From the NCBI RefSeq assembly GCF_002013465.1, contig NZ_MAFC01000020.1:124001-188000 (forward strand): DNA of 64,000 nucleotides, given 5' to 3'. Made by a program: the position numbers and the translations under genes. Below, piece after piece: positions 54,833-64,000 of the stretch (its first letter is position 1; every line of letters starts with the position of its first letter). Origin of the DNA: Mycobacterium sp. D16R12 (GTDB taxonomy: Bacteria; Actinomycetota; Actinomycetes; Mycobacteriales; Mycobacteriaceae). Under the pieces are notes generated by a model that worked only from the letters and a program-made list of their open reading frames with translations, was not told the origin of the DNA and searched no databases.

Positions 54833-55663
54833 GAAAGCCACCACCGCGACGCACACCAGCGTCAGTACCGCACCGGCTTGCTGAATCCGGCTCAGTCGCT
54901 CATGGAGCACCACGCGGGCGATGAGCACCGTCACCACCGGGTACAGCGAGGACAGCACCGCTGCCACGCCCAGGCTGCCGCGCGCTGAGGCGTACGTGAA
55001 CAGCAGGATGGCCGAAGTATCGAGCACCCCCGCGAGAGGCACCACCCCGAACGGCGGACGCAGGTTCTGCCGCAGGCTCTTCCAGTTGAACGCGCCGAGC
55101 ACCAGAATCAGCATCACCTCGGTGGCGCGGGAAACCACCACCGCCTCCACGGGGTGATACCTGCCCGCCTCGGCCAGCAGGATCATGCAGACCCCGAACA
55201 TCACCGTGCAAAAGAACGACCACACGAGCACCTGTCGCCCCGGACGCCGTCCGTCCAGTCCTTGCGAGGCCGAGGCCAGCATGACGCCGATGAGTGTGCC
55301 GGCCAGCCCCAAATACGTGAGCCCCGAAAGCGACTGTCCGATCATGGCGCCCCAGATGACCGGCACTACTGCGCCCACCGCCGCGATGGGCGAGACGACC
55401 CCCATCGGACCGATGGCAAGCGCGCGGTACAACGCGTAGAGAGCAGTGAAAGCCGCTGGGCCGGAGAGCATTCCCAGCAGTGTGCGGCCGTCGAAATGCG
55501 ATGACGACGTCACCAGCGCCACCAGCCCCACCACGGCCAGCCCGACGGGCCTGCTCAGCGCGAGTACGGCCAGTGTGGAACGCCGCTTGCTCGCATGCCC
55601 GCCGATGAAATCACTGATGCCCCAGCTGAGCGAGCCCGTGAGGGCCAGTGGGATGGGGTTCAC
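54818..55663 (-). CDS. EamA/DMT-family transporter
   Basis: A 281-residue membrane protein with ten hydrophobic segments in two EamA repeats, each ending near the family pattern (AVVPVIWGAMIGQSLSGLTYLGLAGTLIGV; LYPVVTVLIARVVLHERLSRIQQAGAVLTLVCV). The N-terminal LSWGISDFIGGHASKR is typical. Such drug/metabolite transporters export or import small molecules; the substrate is not predictable. It lies between crp and the Rv3677c homologue, where M. tuberculosis has no gene, so it is an accessory addition. Confidence 0.88.
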   Translation of the reverse strand: MNPIPLALTGSLSWGISDFIGGHASKRRSTLAVLALSRPVGLAVVGLVALVTSSSHFDGRTLLGMLSGPAAFTALYALYRALAIGPMGVVSPIAAVGAVVPVIWGAMIGQSLSGLTYLGLAGTLIGVMLASASQGLDGRRPGRQVLVWSFFCTVMFGVCMILLAEAGRYHPVEAVVVSRATEVMLILVLGAFNWKSLRQNLRPPFGVVPLAGVLDTSAILLFTYASARGSLGVAAVLSSLYPVVTVLIARVVLHERLSRIQQAGAVLTLVCVAVVAFSASR

Positions 55664-55669
55664 CGCCGA

Positions 55670-56458
55670 CTAAACAGCGCGCAGGTAGTCCAGCTGCGCC
55701 TGCACCGACCATTCGGCGGCGCCCCACAGCGACGGGTCCACATCGGTGTAGACGAATTCGACAACCTGCCGAGCCGAGGCATCCTCGCCCAGTGCCGCCA
55801 GTGCACCCCGCACCTGGTCAAGACGCTGCTCCCGGTGCGCCAAATACGCGGCGGACGCCGCCGAAAGGTCGCCCAGCTCGGGACCGTGGCCGGGCAGCAC
55901 GGTGCGCTTGCCCAGGCCCTCAAGGCGTTTCAGTGACTCCAGGTAGTCACCGAGGCCGCCGCCATCCTGCGCGATGACGGTGGTCCCCCGCCCGAGGATG
56001 GTGTCGGCGGTCAATACCGCGTCATCGAGAACGAAGGACACCGAATCATCGCTGTGCCCGGGGGTAGCGAGCACCGAGATGGACAAACCCGCGACGTCGA
56101 TGCACTCGCCGTCGGAGAGCGCCACCGAATCGCCGCGCAGCCATGCCGGATCCACGGCGCGCACCGGCGCACCGGTCAGCTCGACCAGACGGTCGACACC
56201 ACCGGTGTGATCGAAATGCCGATGGCTCACCAACACCAGAGCCACCTTGCCGATCTTCGCCAACTCCTCGACGTGCACATCGGGGTCGCCGGTAGCGACA
56301 CCCGGACCCGGGTCGACGATGACGACCTCATCGCTTCCCGGCGCGCGCAGCACCCAGGTATTGGTGCCTTCCAGCGTCATCATCCCCGGGTTATTGGCCA
56401 GCAGCACCGAAGCTGTCTCGGTGACCGGACGCAGCTGCCCGTAGGCGGGATGGGGCAT
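55670..56458 (-). CDS. MBL-fold metallo-hydrolase (Rv3677c-like)
   Basis: A 262-residue metallo-beta-lactamase fold protein. Motif 2 is SHRHFDHTGG (HxHxDH pattern, variant spacing HRHFDH), the later ligand His is in LATPGHSDD and the final His near LPGHGPELG. The C-terminal helical part resembles the LACTB2/glyoxalase-II-like group. ATG 56458 overlaps the RidA stop by one base (TGATG), so it is coupled to RidA. Substrate unknown. Confidence 0.9.
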   Translation of the reverse strand: MPHPAYGQLRPVTETASVLLANNPGMMTLEGTNTWVLRAPGSDEVVIVDPGPGVATGDPDVHVEELAKIGKVALVLVSHRHFDHTGGVDRLVELTGAPVRAVDPAWLRGDSVALSDGECIDVAGLSISVLATPGHSDDSVSFVLDDAVLTADTILGRGTTVIAQDGGGLGDYLESLKRLEGLGKRTVLPGHGPELGDLSAASAAYLAHREQRLDQVRGALAALGEDASARQVVEFVYTDVDPSLWGAAEWSVQAQLDYLRAV

Positions 56459-56931
56459 CAGGCGGAGACTTCCTCTCTGACCTCCACCACGATCTCCACC
56501 TCCACCGGGGCGTTGATCGGGAGCTCCGCAACACCCACGGCCGAGCGCGCGTGCACACCCGCGTCCCCGAACACGTCGCCCAACAGCTCCGATGCTCCGT
56601 TCACCACACCGGGCTGGCCGGTGAACCCGGGTGCCGAGGCGACGAATCCGACGACCTTGACCACCTTCACGACGTTGTCGATCCCGACGAGTGCGTCTAC
56701 CGCGGCGACCGCATTGAGGGCGCAGGTACGGGCCAGTGTCTTGGCGTCCTCCGGCGTGACCTCGGCCCCGACCTTGCCCGCGGCGACCAGATCTCCGTCC
56801 ACGATGGGCAGCTGCCCGGAGGTGTAGACGTGATTACCGCTGCGCACCGCGGGTTGATACGCGGCCAACGGCGCCGCGACGGCGGGCAGTTCGATTCCGA
56901 GCTCGACGAGCCGGGCGCTATGCGTGCTCAT
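56458..56931 (-). CDS. RidA-family protein (Rv3678c-like)
   Basis: A 157-residue RidA/YjgF/UK114 protein. Signature stretches: VYTSGQLP, the LARTCALNAVAAVDALVGIDNVVKVVKVVGFVAS helix-turn and the GVAELPINAPVEVEIVVEV C-terminal motif, in which canonical RidA has Arg before the final strands and here that Arg is absent. Canonical RidA deaminates reactive enamines/imines; without the Arg the activity may differ. It overlaps the small gene upstream (ATGA) and the MBL gene downstream. Confidence 0.9.
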   Translation of the reverse strand: MSTHSARLVELGIELPAVAAPLAAYQPAVRSGNHVYTSGQLPIVDGDLVAAGKVGAEVTPEDAKTLARTCALNAVAAVDALVGIDNVVKVVKVVGFVASAPGFTGQPGVVNGASELLGDVFGDAGVHARSAVGVAELPINAPVEVEIVVEVREEVSA

Positions 56932-57089
56932 TTCGACCTCTTCAGGTACGCGACGTGCTGTTCACCGGTGGGTCCGGGTAACACGCTCACCAGCTCCCAG
57001 CCATCACTTCCCCACTGGTCCAGGATCTGCTTGGTGGCATGTGTCAACAGCGGGACGGTGGCGTACTCCCATGCGGTGCGTTCGGTCAT
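56928..57089 (-). CDS. DUF4177-like 53-residue protein (Rv3678A-like)
   Basis: A 53-residue frame starting MTERTAWEYATVPLLTH and containing the DUF4177-like core QWGSDGWELVSVLPGP, ending YLKRSK. The stop overlaps the RidA start by ATGA. Size, sequence and position match the conserved M. tuberculosis ORF Rv3678A. It is soluble, of unknown function, and is the probable first gene of the operon with RidA and MBL. Confidence 0.88.
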   Translation of the reverse strand: MTERTAWEYATVPLLTHATKQILDQWGSDGWELVSVLPGPTGEQHVAYLKRSK

Positions 57090-57147
57090 ACACGCACCCT
57101 AGGGCGTTCGTCGTTGGCAGTCGATCATGGACGGTTAGCATGCGTGC

Positions 57148-58191
57148 GTGGTGAACACTTTCCCTGGCTCCCCCAGCGATGCGGCGGCGGGGCCCTTGTC
57201 AGATGCCTGGCCCGCACGAGTCGCGAATGCACGACTGCACTTTGTGACCGGCAAGGGCGGGACCGGAAAGTCCACCATCGCCGCGGCGCTGGCCCTTGCG
57301 CTCGCCGCGGGCGGCCGCAAGGTGCTGCTGGTCGAGGTCGAAAACCGGCAGGGCATCGCCCAGCTTTTCGACGTACCGCCGCTGGCGCCCAAGGAACTCA
57401 AGATCGCCACCGCCGAGGGCGGCGGGGCAGTGAACGCCCTGGCCGTCGAGATCGAGACGGCGTTCATGGAATACCTCGAGATGTTCTACAACCTCGGTCT
57501 GGCCGGGCGTGCGATGAAGCGCATCGGGGCCATCGAGTTCGCCACCACCATCGCGCCGGGTCTGCGTGACGTGATCCTGACCGGAAAGATCAAGGAGTGC
57601 ATCGTCCGCGTCGACAAGTCCGGACGGCATGTGTACGACGCCGTCGTGGTCGATGCACCGCCCACCGGCCGGATCGCCCGCTTCCTCGATGTGACGTCGG
57701 CACTATCCGATATCGCCAAGGGCGGCCCCATCCACTCCCAGTCCGAGGGAGTGCGCAAGCTGCTGCACTCGGACCAGACGGCCATCCACCTGGTGACCCT
57801 GCTTGAGGCGCTGCCCATGCAGGAAACCGCCGAGGCCATCGCCGAACTGAGCGGGATGGGCCTGCCGATCGGCAGCGTCATCGTCAACCGAACCGTGGTG
57901 CCGCACCTGTCACCCGCGGATCTGGACAAGGCCGCCGAGGGCGTCATCGATGCCGATGCGGTGCGTAAGGCGTTGACCGACAACAACGTAACTCTCTCCG
58001 ACGCGGACTTCGCCGGTCTACTCACCGAGACGATCGAGCATGCGACACGGATGCGTGCGCGCGCCGAGAGTGAAGAGCTGCTCGGCGAGCTGCAGATACC
58101 TCGACTGGAATTGCCCACCCTGGCCGACGGCGTTGACCTGGGTAGCCTCTACGAACTGGCCGAAAGCCTGGCCGAGCAGGGAGTCCGATGA
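57148..58191 (+). CDS. bagA: Get3/ArsA-like ATPase, subunit A (Rv3679-like)
   Basis: A 347-residue ArsA/Get3-family ATPase. The deviant Walker A is [12 protein letters not shown], with the signature Lys intact, at about residues 33-44. Switch I contains [15 protein letters not shown] and the sequence parallels Rv3679 throughout. Rv3679 and Rv3680 have been studied as paired Get3 homologues of M. tuberculosis. No As-binding Cys triad is seen, so it is not an arsenite pump. GTG 57148. It overlaps the partner gene by ATGA. Confidence 0.9.
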   Translation: MVNTFPGSPSDAAAGPLSDAWPARVANARLHFVTGKGGTGKSTIAAALALALAAGGRKVLLVEVENRQGIAQLFDVPPLAPKELKIATAEGGGAVNALAVEIETAFMEYLEMFYNLGLAGRAMKRIGAIEFATTIAPGLRDVILTGKIKECIVRVDKSGRHVYDAVVVDAPPTGRIARFLDVTSALSDIAKGGPIHSQSEGVRKLLHSDQTAIHLVTLLEALPMQETAEAIAELSGMGLPIGSVIVNRTVVPHLSPADLDKAAEGVIDADAVRKALTDNNVTLSDADFAGLLTETIEHATRMRARAESEELLGELQIPRLELPTLADGVDLGSLYELAESLAEQGVR

Positions 58192-59309
58192 GCAACACAC
58201 CTGCCGTCTTGGATATGGCGGCCATCCTCGAAGACCGCAAGAACCGCGTCGTGGTCTGTTGTGGCGCAGGCGGTGTCGGCAAGACCACCACCGCCGCATC
58301 GGTCGCGCTGCGCGCCGCGGAGTACGGCCGCACCGTCGTGGTGCTCACCATCGACCCGGCACGCCGGTTGGCGCAGTCACTGGGCATCGAGGCGCTGGGC
58401 AACACCCCGCAACAGGTGCACGTCGAGGGCGTCAAGGGTGAGCTGTACGCGATGATGCTGGATATGCGTCGCACCTTCGACGAGCTGGTGGTCCAGCACG
58501 CGGGATCCGATCGCGCACAAACGATTTTGGACAACAAGTTCTATCAGACCGTCGCCACCTCCATGTCGGGCACACAGGAATACATGGCCATGGAGAAACT
58601 GGGACAGCTTCTCCATGAAGACAAATGGGACCTGATCGTGGTGGACACCCCGCCGTCCCGCAACGCCCTTGACTTCCTGGACGCACCAAAGCGGTTGGGC
58701 AGCTTCATGGATGGACGCCTCTGGAAGATGCTGCTGGGCTCTAGCCGCGGCCTGGGCCGGATCGTCACCGGAGCCGTCGGGCTGGCGATGAAGGCGCTAT
58801 CTACGGTGCTCGGATCGCAATTGCTTTCCGATGCTTCACTGTTCGTGCAATCACTGGACTCCACATTCGGAGGGTTCCGCGAGAAGGCGGACCGCACCTA
58901 TGAGCTGCTGCGCCGGCGCAGCACCCAATTCGTCGTCGTGTCGGCCGCCGAACCCGATGCGCTGCGTGAGGCCACCTTCTTCGTCGAGCGGCTGAGCCAG
59001 GAGGGCATGCCGCTGGCGGGCCTCATCCTCAACCGCACCCACCCCACGCTGTCGAGCCTGACCGTCGAGCGCGCCATCGATGTCGCGGACAATCTCGAGG
59101 AGTCGGGCGAATACAGCCTCCCCGGGGCGGTGCTGCGGGTTCATGCCGAGCGCGCGGCGACCGCCAAGCGGGAGATCCGGCTGCTGTCGCGGTTCACGAG
59201 CGCCAACCCCACGGTCCCGATCGTCGGGGTGCCCTCGCTCCCGTTCGACGTCTCCGATGTGGACGCGCTGCGCGCCATCGCCGATCAGATCACCGGCGTC
59301 GCTTCCTAG
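58188..59309 (+). CDS. bagB: Get3/ArsA-like ATPase, subunit B (Rv3680-like)
   Basis: A 373-residue ArsA/Get3-family ATPase coupled to the preceding gene. Walker A is [15 protein letters not shown]: the P-loop Lys is present but the signature Lys position reads Ala, unlike its partner. Switch I has [18 protein letters not shown] hydrophobic segment rich in Ala/Gly/Leu around [17 protein letters not shown] could contact membrane or clients. The pair probably forms a heterodimer with unequal sites. Confidence 0.9.
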   Translation: MSNTPAVLDMAAILEDRKNRVVVCCGAGGVGKTTTAASVALRAAEYGRTVVVLTIDPARRLAQSLGIEALGNTPQQVHVEGVKGELYAMMLDMRRTFDELVVQHAGSDRAQTILDNKFYQTVATSMSGTQEYMAMEKLGQLLHEDKWDLIVVDTPPSRNALDFLDAPKRLGSFMDGRLWKMLLGSSRGLGRIVTGAVGLAMKALSTVLGSQLLSDASLFVQSLDSTFGGFREKADRTYELLRRRSTQFVVVSAAEPDALREATFFVERLSQEGMPLAGLILNRTHPTLSSLTVERAIDVADNLEESGEYSLPGAVLRVHAERAATAKREIRLLSRFTSANPTVPIVGVPSLPFDVSDVDALRAIADQITGVAS

Positions 59310-59318
59310 AAACGCAAC

Positions 59319-59374
59319 GAGCGCGCACTCAGGTGCTCCAATCCTCGCGGATCGGCGTGCCTGAGCGCGCGCTC
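59319..59374. terminator. Long hairpin between the ATPase pair and whiB4
   Basis: Arms at 59319-59333 (GAGCGCGCACTCAGG) and 59360-59374 pair with one mismatch around a 26-base loop that itself contains CTCGCGGATCGGCG. It lies between convergent genes and lacks a T-tract. Confidence 0.5.
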
Positions 59375-59395
59375 GGCGCTAAGTACTAGCGGTGT

Positions 59396-59713
59396 TTAGA
59401 CGGCGCTCTTGTGCTTGCGCTGCGCGGCGAAGAAGTCCGCCCAGGAGTCCACCTCGGGGTGAGCCTTGAGCATCGCCCGGCGCTGCCGTTCGGTCAGTCC
59501 ACCCCATACGCCGAATTCCACCCGGTTATCCAGGGCATCGGCACCACATTCCATCATCACCGGGCAGTGCCGGCAGATTACTGCGGCCTTACGCTGTGCC
59601 GCTCCGCGGACGAATAACTCGTCAGGATCGCCTTGTCTGCATCTGGCCTGTGACACCCAGGCAATGCGTGCTTCTCCACCATCGATCGATCCCACTGTAT
59701 GTAAAGCACTCAT
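59396..59713 (-). CDS. whiB4: WhiB4-like Fe-S transcription regulator
   Basis: A 105-residue Wbl protein (Rv3681c-like). Four cluster Cys: one in ARCRQGDPDELF, then C-x2-C-x5-C in ICRHCPVMMECG. The GVWGG turn and basic C-terminus (TERQRRAMLKAH, RKHKSAV) are conserved. ATG 59713 has AAGG six bases upstream; a GTG seven codons earlier is also open. WhiB4 is an oxygen- and redox-sensitive DNA-binding protein. It is divergent from ponA2. Confidence 0.93.
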   Translation of the reverse strand: MSALHTVGSIDGGEARIAWVSQARCRQGDPDELFVRGAAQRKAAVICRHCPVMMECGADALDNRVEFGVWGGLTERQRRAMLKAHPEVDSWADFFAAQRKHKSAV

Positions 59714-59793
59714 GGCAGGCCTTGAAGCTGACACTGGCTATCCCTTCTGTCACTAGTGGCCCACAAGAGGCGTGGGCCACAGTCCGCTCGGTG

Positions 59794-59825
59794 TGTAACT
59801 TGAATCACACCGTGAGATCAAGTTA
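59794..59825. promoter_or_regulatory. Large dyad with a Crp-like site between whiB4 and ponA2
   Basis: TAACTTGA (59796-59803) and TCAAGTTA (59818-59825) are perfect 8-base arms 14 bases apart; TCAC and GTGA inside the spacer add a nested dyad. TGTAA (59794-59798), N6, TCACA (59805-59809) is one mismatch from the Crp consensus. The sequence lies 81 bases before whiB4 and about 146 before ponA2. Confidence 0.55.
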
Positions 59826-59970
59826 GTGGTCAGGGATCTTCAACGCAACACCTGATCCGAATTTTTTGGGACGGTTGTGCCGACAACGTCTTTTCATCGC
59901 CGTTTCCGAGCCCTGTGTTACCGATCAACTACCCGCAGACACCCCTGGGGACGCCAGTTACCCTGTGCGT

Positions 59971-62391
59971 ATGTCAGAACGCCCGCCCGAGACGGTGACC
60001 CTCGCCAAGCTCGCGGGCTGCGGGCTTATCGCGGCAGTGATCTTGGCCGGCCTGATGTTCCCCTTCGCGGGCGGATTCGGGTTGGCATCCAATCGGGCAT
60101 CCGACGTGGTGGCCAACGGCTCCACTCAGCTGCTCGAGGGCGAGGTGCCCGCGGTCACCACGGTGGAAGACGCCAAGGGCAACAAGATCGCGTACCTCTA
60201 CACGCAGCGGCGTTTCGAGGTGCCTGCCGATCAGATCGCCGACACCGTCAAGCTCGCCCTGCTGTCCATCGAGGACAAGCGGTTCACCTCACATAACGGT
60301 GTCGACTGGAAGGGCACCCTGGGCGGCCTGGCCGGATACGCCTCCGGCGACGAGGACACTCGCGGTGGTTCGACCATTGAGCAGCAGTATGTGAAGAACT
60401 ATCAGCTGCTGGTGGTGGCCAAGACCGACGCCGAACGCAAGGCCGCCATCGAGACCACCCCCGCGCGCAAGCTGCGCGAGATCCGGATGGCGCTGCGCCT
60501 GGACCGCACCTTTTCCAAGCAGGAGATCCTGACCCGGTACCTGAACTTGGTGTCCTTCGGTAACAACTCCTTCGGCGTGCAGGATGCCGCACAGACCTAC
60601 TTCGGGGTCGACGCCAAGGACCTGAACTGGCAGCAGGCCGCGCTGTTGGCGGGCATGGTGCAGTCCACCTCCGGGCTGAATCCTTACGTCAATCCCGAAC
60701 GCGCGCTGGCGCGCCGCAACCTGGTGCTCGACACCATGATCGCCAACGCCCCGGAGAAGAAGAGTGAACTAGTGGCCGCCCGGGCACAGCCCCTGGGTGT
60801 GCTGCCCCAGCCCAATGAGCTGCCGCGTGGGTGTATCGCCGCAGGCGACCGGGCGTTCTTCTGCGATTACGTGCTCGACTACCTGGCCAAGTCCGGGATC
60901 AGCAAGGACCAGGTGATGAAGGGCGGGTATCTCATCCGCACGACCCTGGACCCCGAGGTGCAGAACTCGGTGAAGCAGGCGGTCTCCCACGTCGCCGATC
61001 CGGGTCTCAACGGCGTCGCCGACGTCATGAGCGTCATCAAACCCGGGCAGACCAGCCACCCGATCCTGGCGATGGCATCGAGCCGCACCTACGGTCTGGA
61101 TGGCGCAACCAACCAGACCATGCAGCCGCAGCCGTTCTCGCTTGTCGGCGACGGCGCCGGATCGATCTTCAAGATCTTCACGATCGCCGCGGCCATGGAT
61201 ATGGGCATGGGTATCAACACCGTGCTCGACGTGCCGCCCACCTTCGCGGCCAAGGGCCTCGGCAGCAGCGATGGCACCAAGGGCTGCCCCAAGGACACCT
61301 GGTGCGTCAAGAACGTCGGCAACTACCGTTCCCCGATGAGCGTCACCGACGCCCTGGCGACCTCGCCGAACACCGCGTTCGCCAAGCTGATTCAGTCGAT
61401 CGGCGTGTCCAAGGCGGTCGATATGGCCGTGAAGCTGGGCATGCGCTCCTACGCGCAGGCGGGCACCGCCAAGCCCTATGACCCCGAGGGCGACGAGAGC
61501 CTGGCGGACTACATCAAGAAGTACAACCTGGGCTCGTTCACCCTGGGCCCCATCCAGGTCAATGCCCTCGAGTTATCCAATGTCGCAGCCACTTTGGCAT
61601 CGGGCGGCAAGTGGTGCCCGCCCAATCCCATCGACAAGGTCTTCGACCGCCACGGCAAAGAGGTGCCGACGACCACCGAGTCGTGCGAGCAGGCGGTGCC
61701 CACCGGATTGGCCAACACTCTCGCGAACGCCCTGAGCAAGGACGACCAGCCCGGCGGAACCGCCGCCGGTTCGGCGGGTTCGGTCGGCTGGGGTCTGCCG
61801 TTGTCCAGTAAGACGGGAACCACTGAGGCGCATCGGTCTTCGGCGTTCCTGGGATTTACCAACAACTTGGCCGGAGCGAGCTACATCTTCGACGACTCCA
61901 CGAGCCCCGGCGATCTGTGCTCGTTCCCGCTGCGCAAGTGCGGCGACGGAAACCTGTACGGCGGTAATGAGCCGGCGCGGGCCTGGTTCGAGGCCATGAA
62001 GCCGATTGCCGAGAACTACGGTCCCACCGCCTTGCCGCCCACCGAACCGCGGTATGTCGATGGAGGTCCGGGTTCCAAGGTGCCCAGCATCAACGGGCTG
62101 CGCGAGAGCGAGGCACGTGACGCCCTCAAGAAGGCCGGATTCAAGGTGGCCGATCAGGCCAGCGTGGTGAACAGCACCGCGCCGTTCAACGAGGTCGTGG
62201 GCACCAGCCCATCCGGGACCACCATCCCCGGCTCCATCATCACCATCTTGTTGAGTAACGGCATCCCGCCGGCCCCGCCGCCGATCGTCATTCCGGGCTT
62301 TGGCGGCCCACCGGGCGAGATGACCACCACGGTGGTGAATATCCCCGGCCTGCCGCCGATCACCGTGCCGGTGCTCGCGCCGCCCCCGTGA
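59971..62391 (+). CDS. ponA2: Bifunctional penicillin-binding protein PonA2
   Basis: An 806-residue class A PBP (Rv3682-like). One N-terminal membrane helix (about 10-35); GT51 transglycosylase domain with SIEDKRFTSHNGVD and RGGSTIEQQYVKN; transpeptidase with SIFK near residue 396, SPN and KTGTT near 613; a C-terminal PASTA domain (VPSINGLRESEARDALKKAG) and a Pro-rich tail. It makes cell-wall peptidoglycan; PonA2 aids survival in stress and non-growth. ATG 59971; the frame is open to 59866 but without family similarity. Confidence 0.96.
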   Translation: MSERPPETVTLAKLAGCGLIAAVILAGLMFPFAGGFGLASNRASDVVANGSTQLLEGEVPAVTTVEDAKGNKIAYLYTQRRFEVPADQIADTVKLALLSIEDKRFTSHNGVDWKGTLGGLAGYASGDEDTRGGSTIEQQYVKNYQLLVVAKTDAERKAAIETTPARKLREIRMALRLDRTFSKQEILTRYLNLVSFGNNSFGVQDAAQTYFGVDAKDLNWQQAALLAGMVQSTSGLNPYVNPERALARRNLVLDTMIANAPEKKSELVAARAQPLGVLPQPNELPRGCIAAGDRAFFCDYVLDYLAKSGISKDQVMKGGYLIRTTLDPEVQNSVKQAVSHVADPGLNGVADVMSVIKPGQTSHPILAMASSRTYGLDGATNQTMQPQPFSLVGDGAGSIFKIFTIAAAMDMGMGINTVLDVPPTFAAKGLGSSDGTKGCPKDTWCVKNVGNYRSPMSVTDALATSPNTAFAKLIQSIGVSKAVDMAVKLGMRSYAQAGTAKPYDPEGDESLADYIKKYNLGSFTLGPIQVNALELSNVAATLASGGKWCPPNPIDKVFDRHGKEVPTTTESCEQAVPTGLANTLANALSKDDQPGGTAAGSAGSVGWGLPLSSKTGTTEAHRSSAFLGFTNNLAGASYIFDDSTSPGDLCSFPLRKCGDGNLYGGNEPARAWFEAMKPIAENYGPTALPPTEPRYVDGGPGSKVPSINGLRESEARDALKKAGFKVADQASVVNSTAPFNEVVGTSPSGTTIPGSIITILLSNGIPPAPPPIVIPGFGGPPGEMTTTVVNIPGLPPITVPVLAPPP

Positions 62392-62482
62392 TGTAGCTCT
62401 CGGGGATCACATTCGCGACGAGAAATTCGCCACGTTTCGCGCCGGTGATCAGGGGTCTATCAGCTTTCGGAGTTACTCTCGG

Positions 62483-63448
62483 ATGATGAACACGTCGTTC
62501 AACACGGTTATCAAGCGGGCCGCGGCGTACTCGGCGGGTTCGGCCGCGCTTGGCATCGGGTACGCCTCGATCATCGAACGCAACGCGTTCACCATCCGTG
62601 AAGCGACGATGGATGTACTCGATCCCGGCGCCTCTCCGCTGCGCGTGCTGCACATCAGCGACATCCACATGCGGCCCGGTCAACGCCTGAAGCAGGCCTG
62701 GTTGCGTGAGCTGGCGCAATGGCAGCCGGACTTGGTGATCAACACCGGCGACAACCTGGCCCACCCCAAAGCGGTGTCCTCCGTTGTCCAGGCGCTCGGC
62801 GATTTGCTGTCGGTCCCAGGGCTTTTCGTCTTCGGAAGCAACGACTACTTCGGTCCGCGCCTGAAGAATCCGGCCAAGTACCTCTACAAGAGCGATGAGC
62901 GCACGCACGGCGAACCGCTGCCGTGGCAAGATCTGCGCGCCGCGTTCACCGAGCGTGGGTGGCACGACATGACCCACACCCGTCACGAGCTGGAGGTCGC
63001 CGGGGTGCGGATCGCGGCCGCCGGGGTGGACGACCCGCATCTGCACCGGGACCGCTACGACACCATCGCCGGAATGCCGAATCCGCTGGCCACGCTGCGA
63101 CTCGGGCTGACCCATTCGCCCGAGCCGCGGGTGCTGGACCGCTTCGCCGAGGACGGCTATCAGCTGGTGATGGCCGGTCACACCCATGGCGGGCAGCTGT
63201 GCCTGCCGTTCTATGGGGCGATCGTCACCAACTGCGAGCTGGACCGTTCTCGGGTGAAGGGCCCGTCGCAGTGGGGTTCGCATATGCAGCTGCACGTGTC
63301 AGCGGGTATCGGGACATCACCGTTCGCGCCGATGCGCTTCTTCTGCCGACCGGAGGCGACGCTGCTGACGCTGGTGCCCGCGCGCATCCGTGGTCAAGGG
63401 GCCGACGCCGAATCCGGCGACCGGCTGCCCAGCGCCACCGCGCAGTGA
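62483..63448 (+). CDS. Calcineurin-like metallophosphoesterase (Rv3683-like)
   Basis: A 321-residue metallophosphoesterase with an N-terminal hydrophobic segment (about 12-28), as in YkuE/UDP-diacylglucosamine-type relatives. Metal ligands: HISDIHM, INTGDNL, GSNDYFG, and GHTHGGQ near the C-terminus, the family order D-x-H, GD, N, H, GHxH. ATG 62483 or 62486. It is downstream of ponA2 (92 bases) on the same strand. Envelope phosphoester or lipid substrate is inferred. Confidence 0.9.
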   Translation: MMNTSFNTVIKRAAAYSAGSAALGIGYASIIERNAFTIREATMDVLDPGASPLRVLHISDIHMRPGQRLKQAWLRELAQWQPDLVINTGDNLAHPKAVSSVVQALGDLLSVPGLFVFGSNDYFGPRLKNPAKYLYKSDERTHGEPLPWQDLRAAFTERGWHDMTHTRHELEVAGVRIAAAGVDDPHLHRDRYDTIAGMPNPLATLRLGLTHSPEPRVLDRFAEDGYQLVMAGHTHGGQLCLPFYGAIVTNCELDRSRVKGPSQWGSHMQLHVSAGIGTSPFAPMRFFCRPEATLLTLVPARIRGQGADAESGDRLPSATAQ

Positions 63449-63449
63449 C

Positions 63450-64000
63450 GTGAGCCGCGCGTGGGCCGATAACGCGGTCCGGTTGATCGAGGCGGATGCT
63501 CGCCGTAGCGCAGACACCCACCTGCTGCGATACCCGTTGCCCGCGGCCTGGGCCGACACCGTGGATGTGCAGCTGTATCTCAAGGACGAGTCCACACATA
63601 TCACCGGGAGCCTCAAACATCGTTTGGCCCGTTCACTTTTCCTGTACGGGCTATGCAACGGGTTCATCAGGGAAGGCGCCACGATCGTGGAGGCCTCTTC
63701 CGGTTCGACCGCGGTTTCCGAGGCTTACTTCGCACAACTGTTGGGGCTGCCGTTCATCGCGGTGATGACGGCCTCTACGAGTCCCAGCAAGATCACCTTG
63801 ATCGAGTCTCAGGGTGGCCGTTGTCATTTCGTTGATGAGGCGCAGCAGGTGTATGCCGAGGCGCAGCGACTCGCCGACGAGACCGGTGGACACTATCTGG
63901 ACCAGTTCACCAACGCCGAACGGGCGACCGACTGGCGCGGCAACAACAACATCGCCGAATCGATCTTCAACCAGATGCATCACGAAAAACACCCGCTGCC
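63450..64000 (+). CDS. PLP-dependent cysteine synthase-like protein (Rv3684-like), partial
   Basis: About 184 residues to the window edge, with no stop. It begins [26 protein letters not shown] (GTG 63450, 2 bases after the previous stop). The PLP Lys is in [12 protein letters not shown] and the phosphate loop in [19 protein letters not shown], the fold-type II pattern of cysteine synthases. Insertions distinguish it from CysK/CysM. Probable lyase or cysteine desulfhydrase-like enzyme; the C-terminus is missing here. Confidence 0.88.
   Translation, partial: MSRAWADNAVRLIEADARRSADTHLLRYPLPAAWADTVDVQLYLKDESTHITGSLKHRLARSLFLYGLCNGFIREGATIVEASSGSTAVSEAYFAQLLGLPFIAVMTASTSPSKITLIESQGGRCHFVDEAQQVYAEAQRLADETGGHYLDQFTNAERATDWRGNNNIAESIFNQMHHEKHPL

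Overview
The window is high-GC actinobacterial DNA from a mycobacterium. Its backbone follows, gene for gene, the order known in Mycobacterium tuberculosis from about Rv3630 to Rv3684: envelope glycosyltransferase and epimerase, holB, adenylate cyclase, topA, cspA, SftH/MrfA-type helicase, Tad pilus locus, Ms1 RNA, dpp operon, acs, marP, nth, crp, paired Get3/ArsA-like ATPases, whiB4, ponA2. PE/PPE genes are absent. An MmpS/MmpL pair, a divergent pair of MAB_1171c-like membrane proteins and several TetR-controlled accessory genes are present. I infer a rapid grower of the Mycobacteroides abscessus/chelonae group; this rests on recalled synteny and families, not on a search.

Layout. 1-6081: envelope glycan locus (flippase fragment, WS/DGAT, PpgS-like glycosyltransferase with DUF2304 partner, GalE1-like epimerase, large membrane protein). 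6092-14416: accessory block at the 3' side of a tRNA-Thr gene. It holds a CocE-like hydrolase with a lipoprotein, a TetR/DoxX pair sharing a clear operator, a CPBP protease and a GAP-like membrane protein. It ends in a compact cassette: an EspR-like regulator, two tandem 7-TM proteins with soluble tails, and an ImmA/IrrE metallopeptidase. 14581-24095: tRNA-Thr(CGT) and core genes (holB, adenylate cyclase, topA, cspA, helicase). 24092-33330: a second accessory block between helicase and Tad genes, with an OYE reductase, HSL-type esterase, TetR, nitrilase, small membrane protein, methyltransferase, and an MmpS/MmpL exporter with divergent TetR and two operators. 33343-37848: Tad/Flp pilus operon on the minus strand. 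37849-39514: HAD phosphatase flanked by structured non-coding DNA, including a probable Ms1 (6S-like) RNA with a strong terminator. 39515-64000: core run from a degenerate Fic-like protein through dppABCD, acs, S1 protease, marP, nth, crp, the ArsA-like pair, whiB4 and ponA2 to a PLP-dependent enzyme cut by the window edge.

The best candidate for an undescribed system is 11225-14416. A DNA-binding regulator and an IrrE/ImmA protease flank two paralogous membrane proteins, and the three minus-strand genes are translationally coupled. In known systems ImmA/IrrE peptidases relieve repression by cleaving an XRE-type repressor. The 7-TM proteins would then be the sensor, transporter or effector component, but that role is inference. 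Other points of interest are the Ms1-like RNA with a Crp-like site in its promoter, the large dyad between whiB4 and ponA2, a degenerate Fic protein, an EphE-like hydrolase lacking its nucleophile, a CpaE-like protein without P-loop lysines, and an 18-bp tandem duplication beside a TetR gene.
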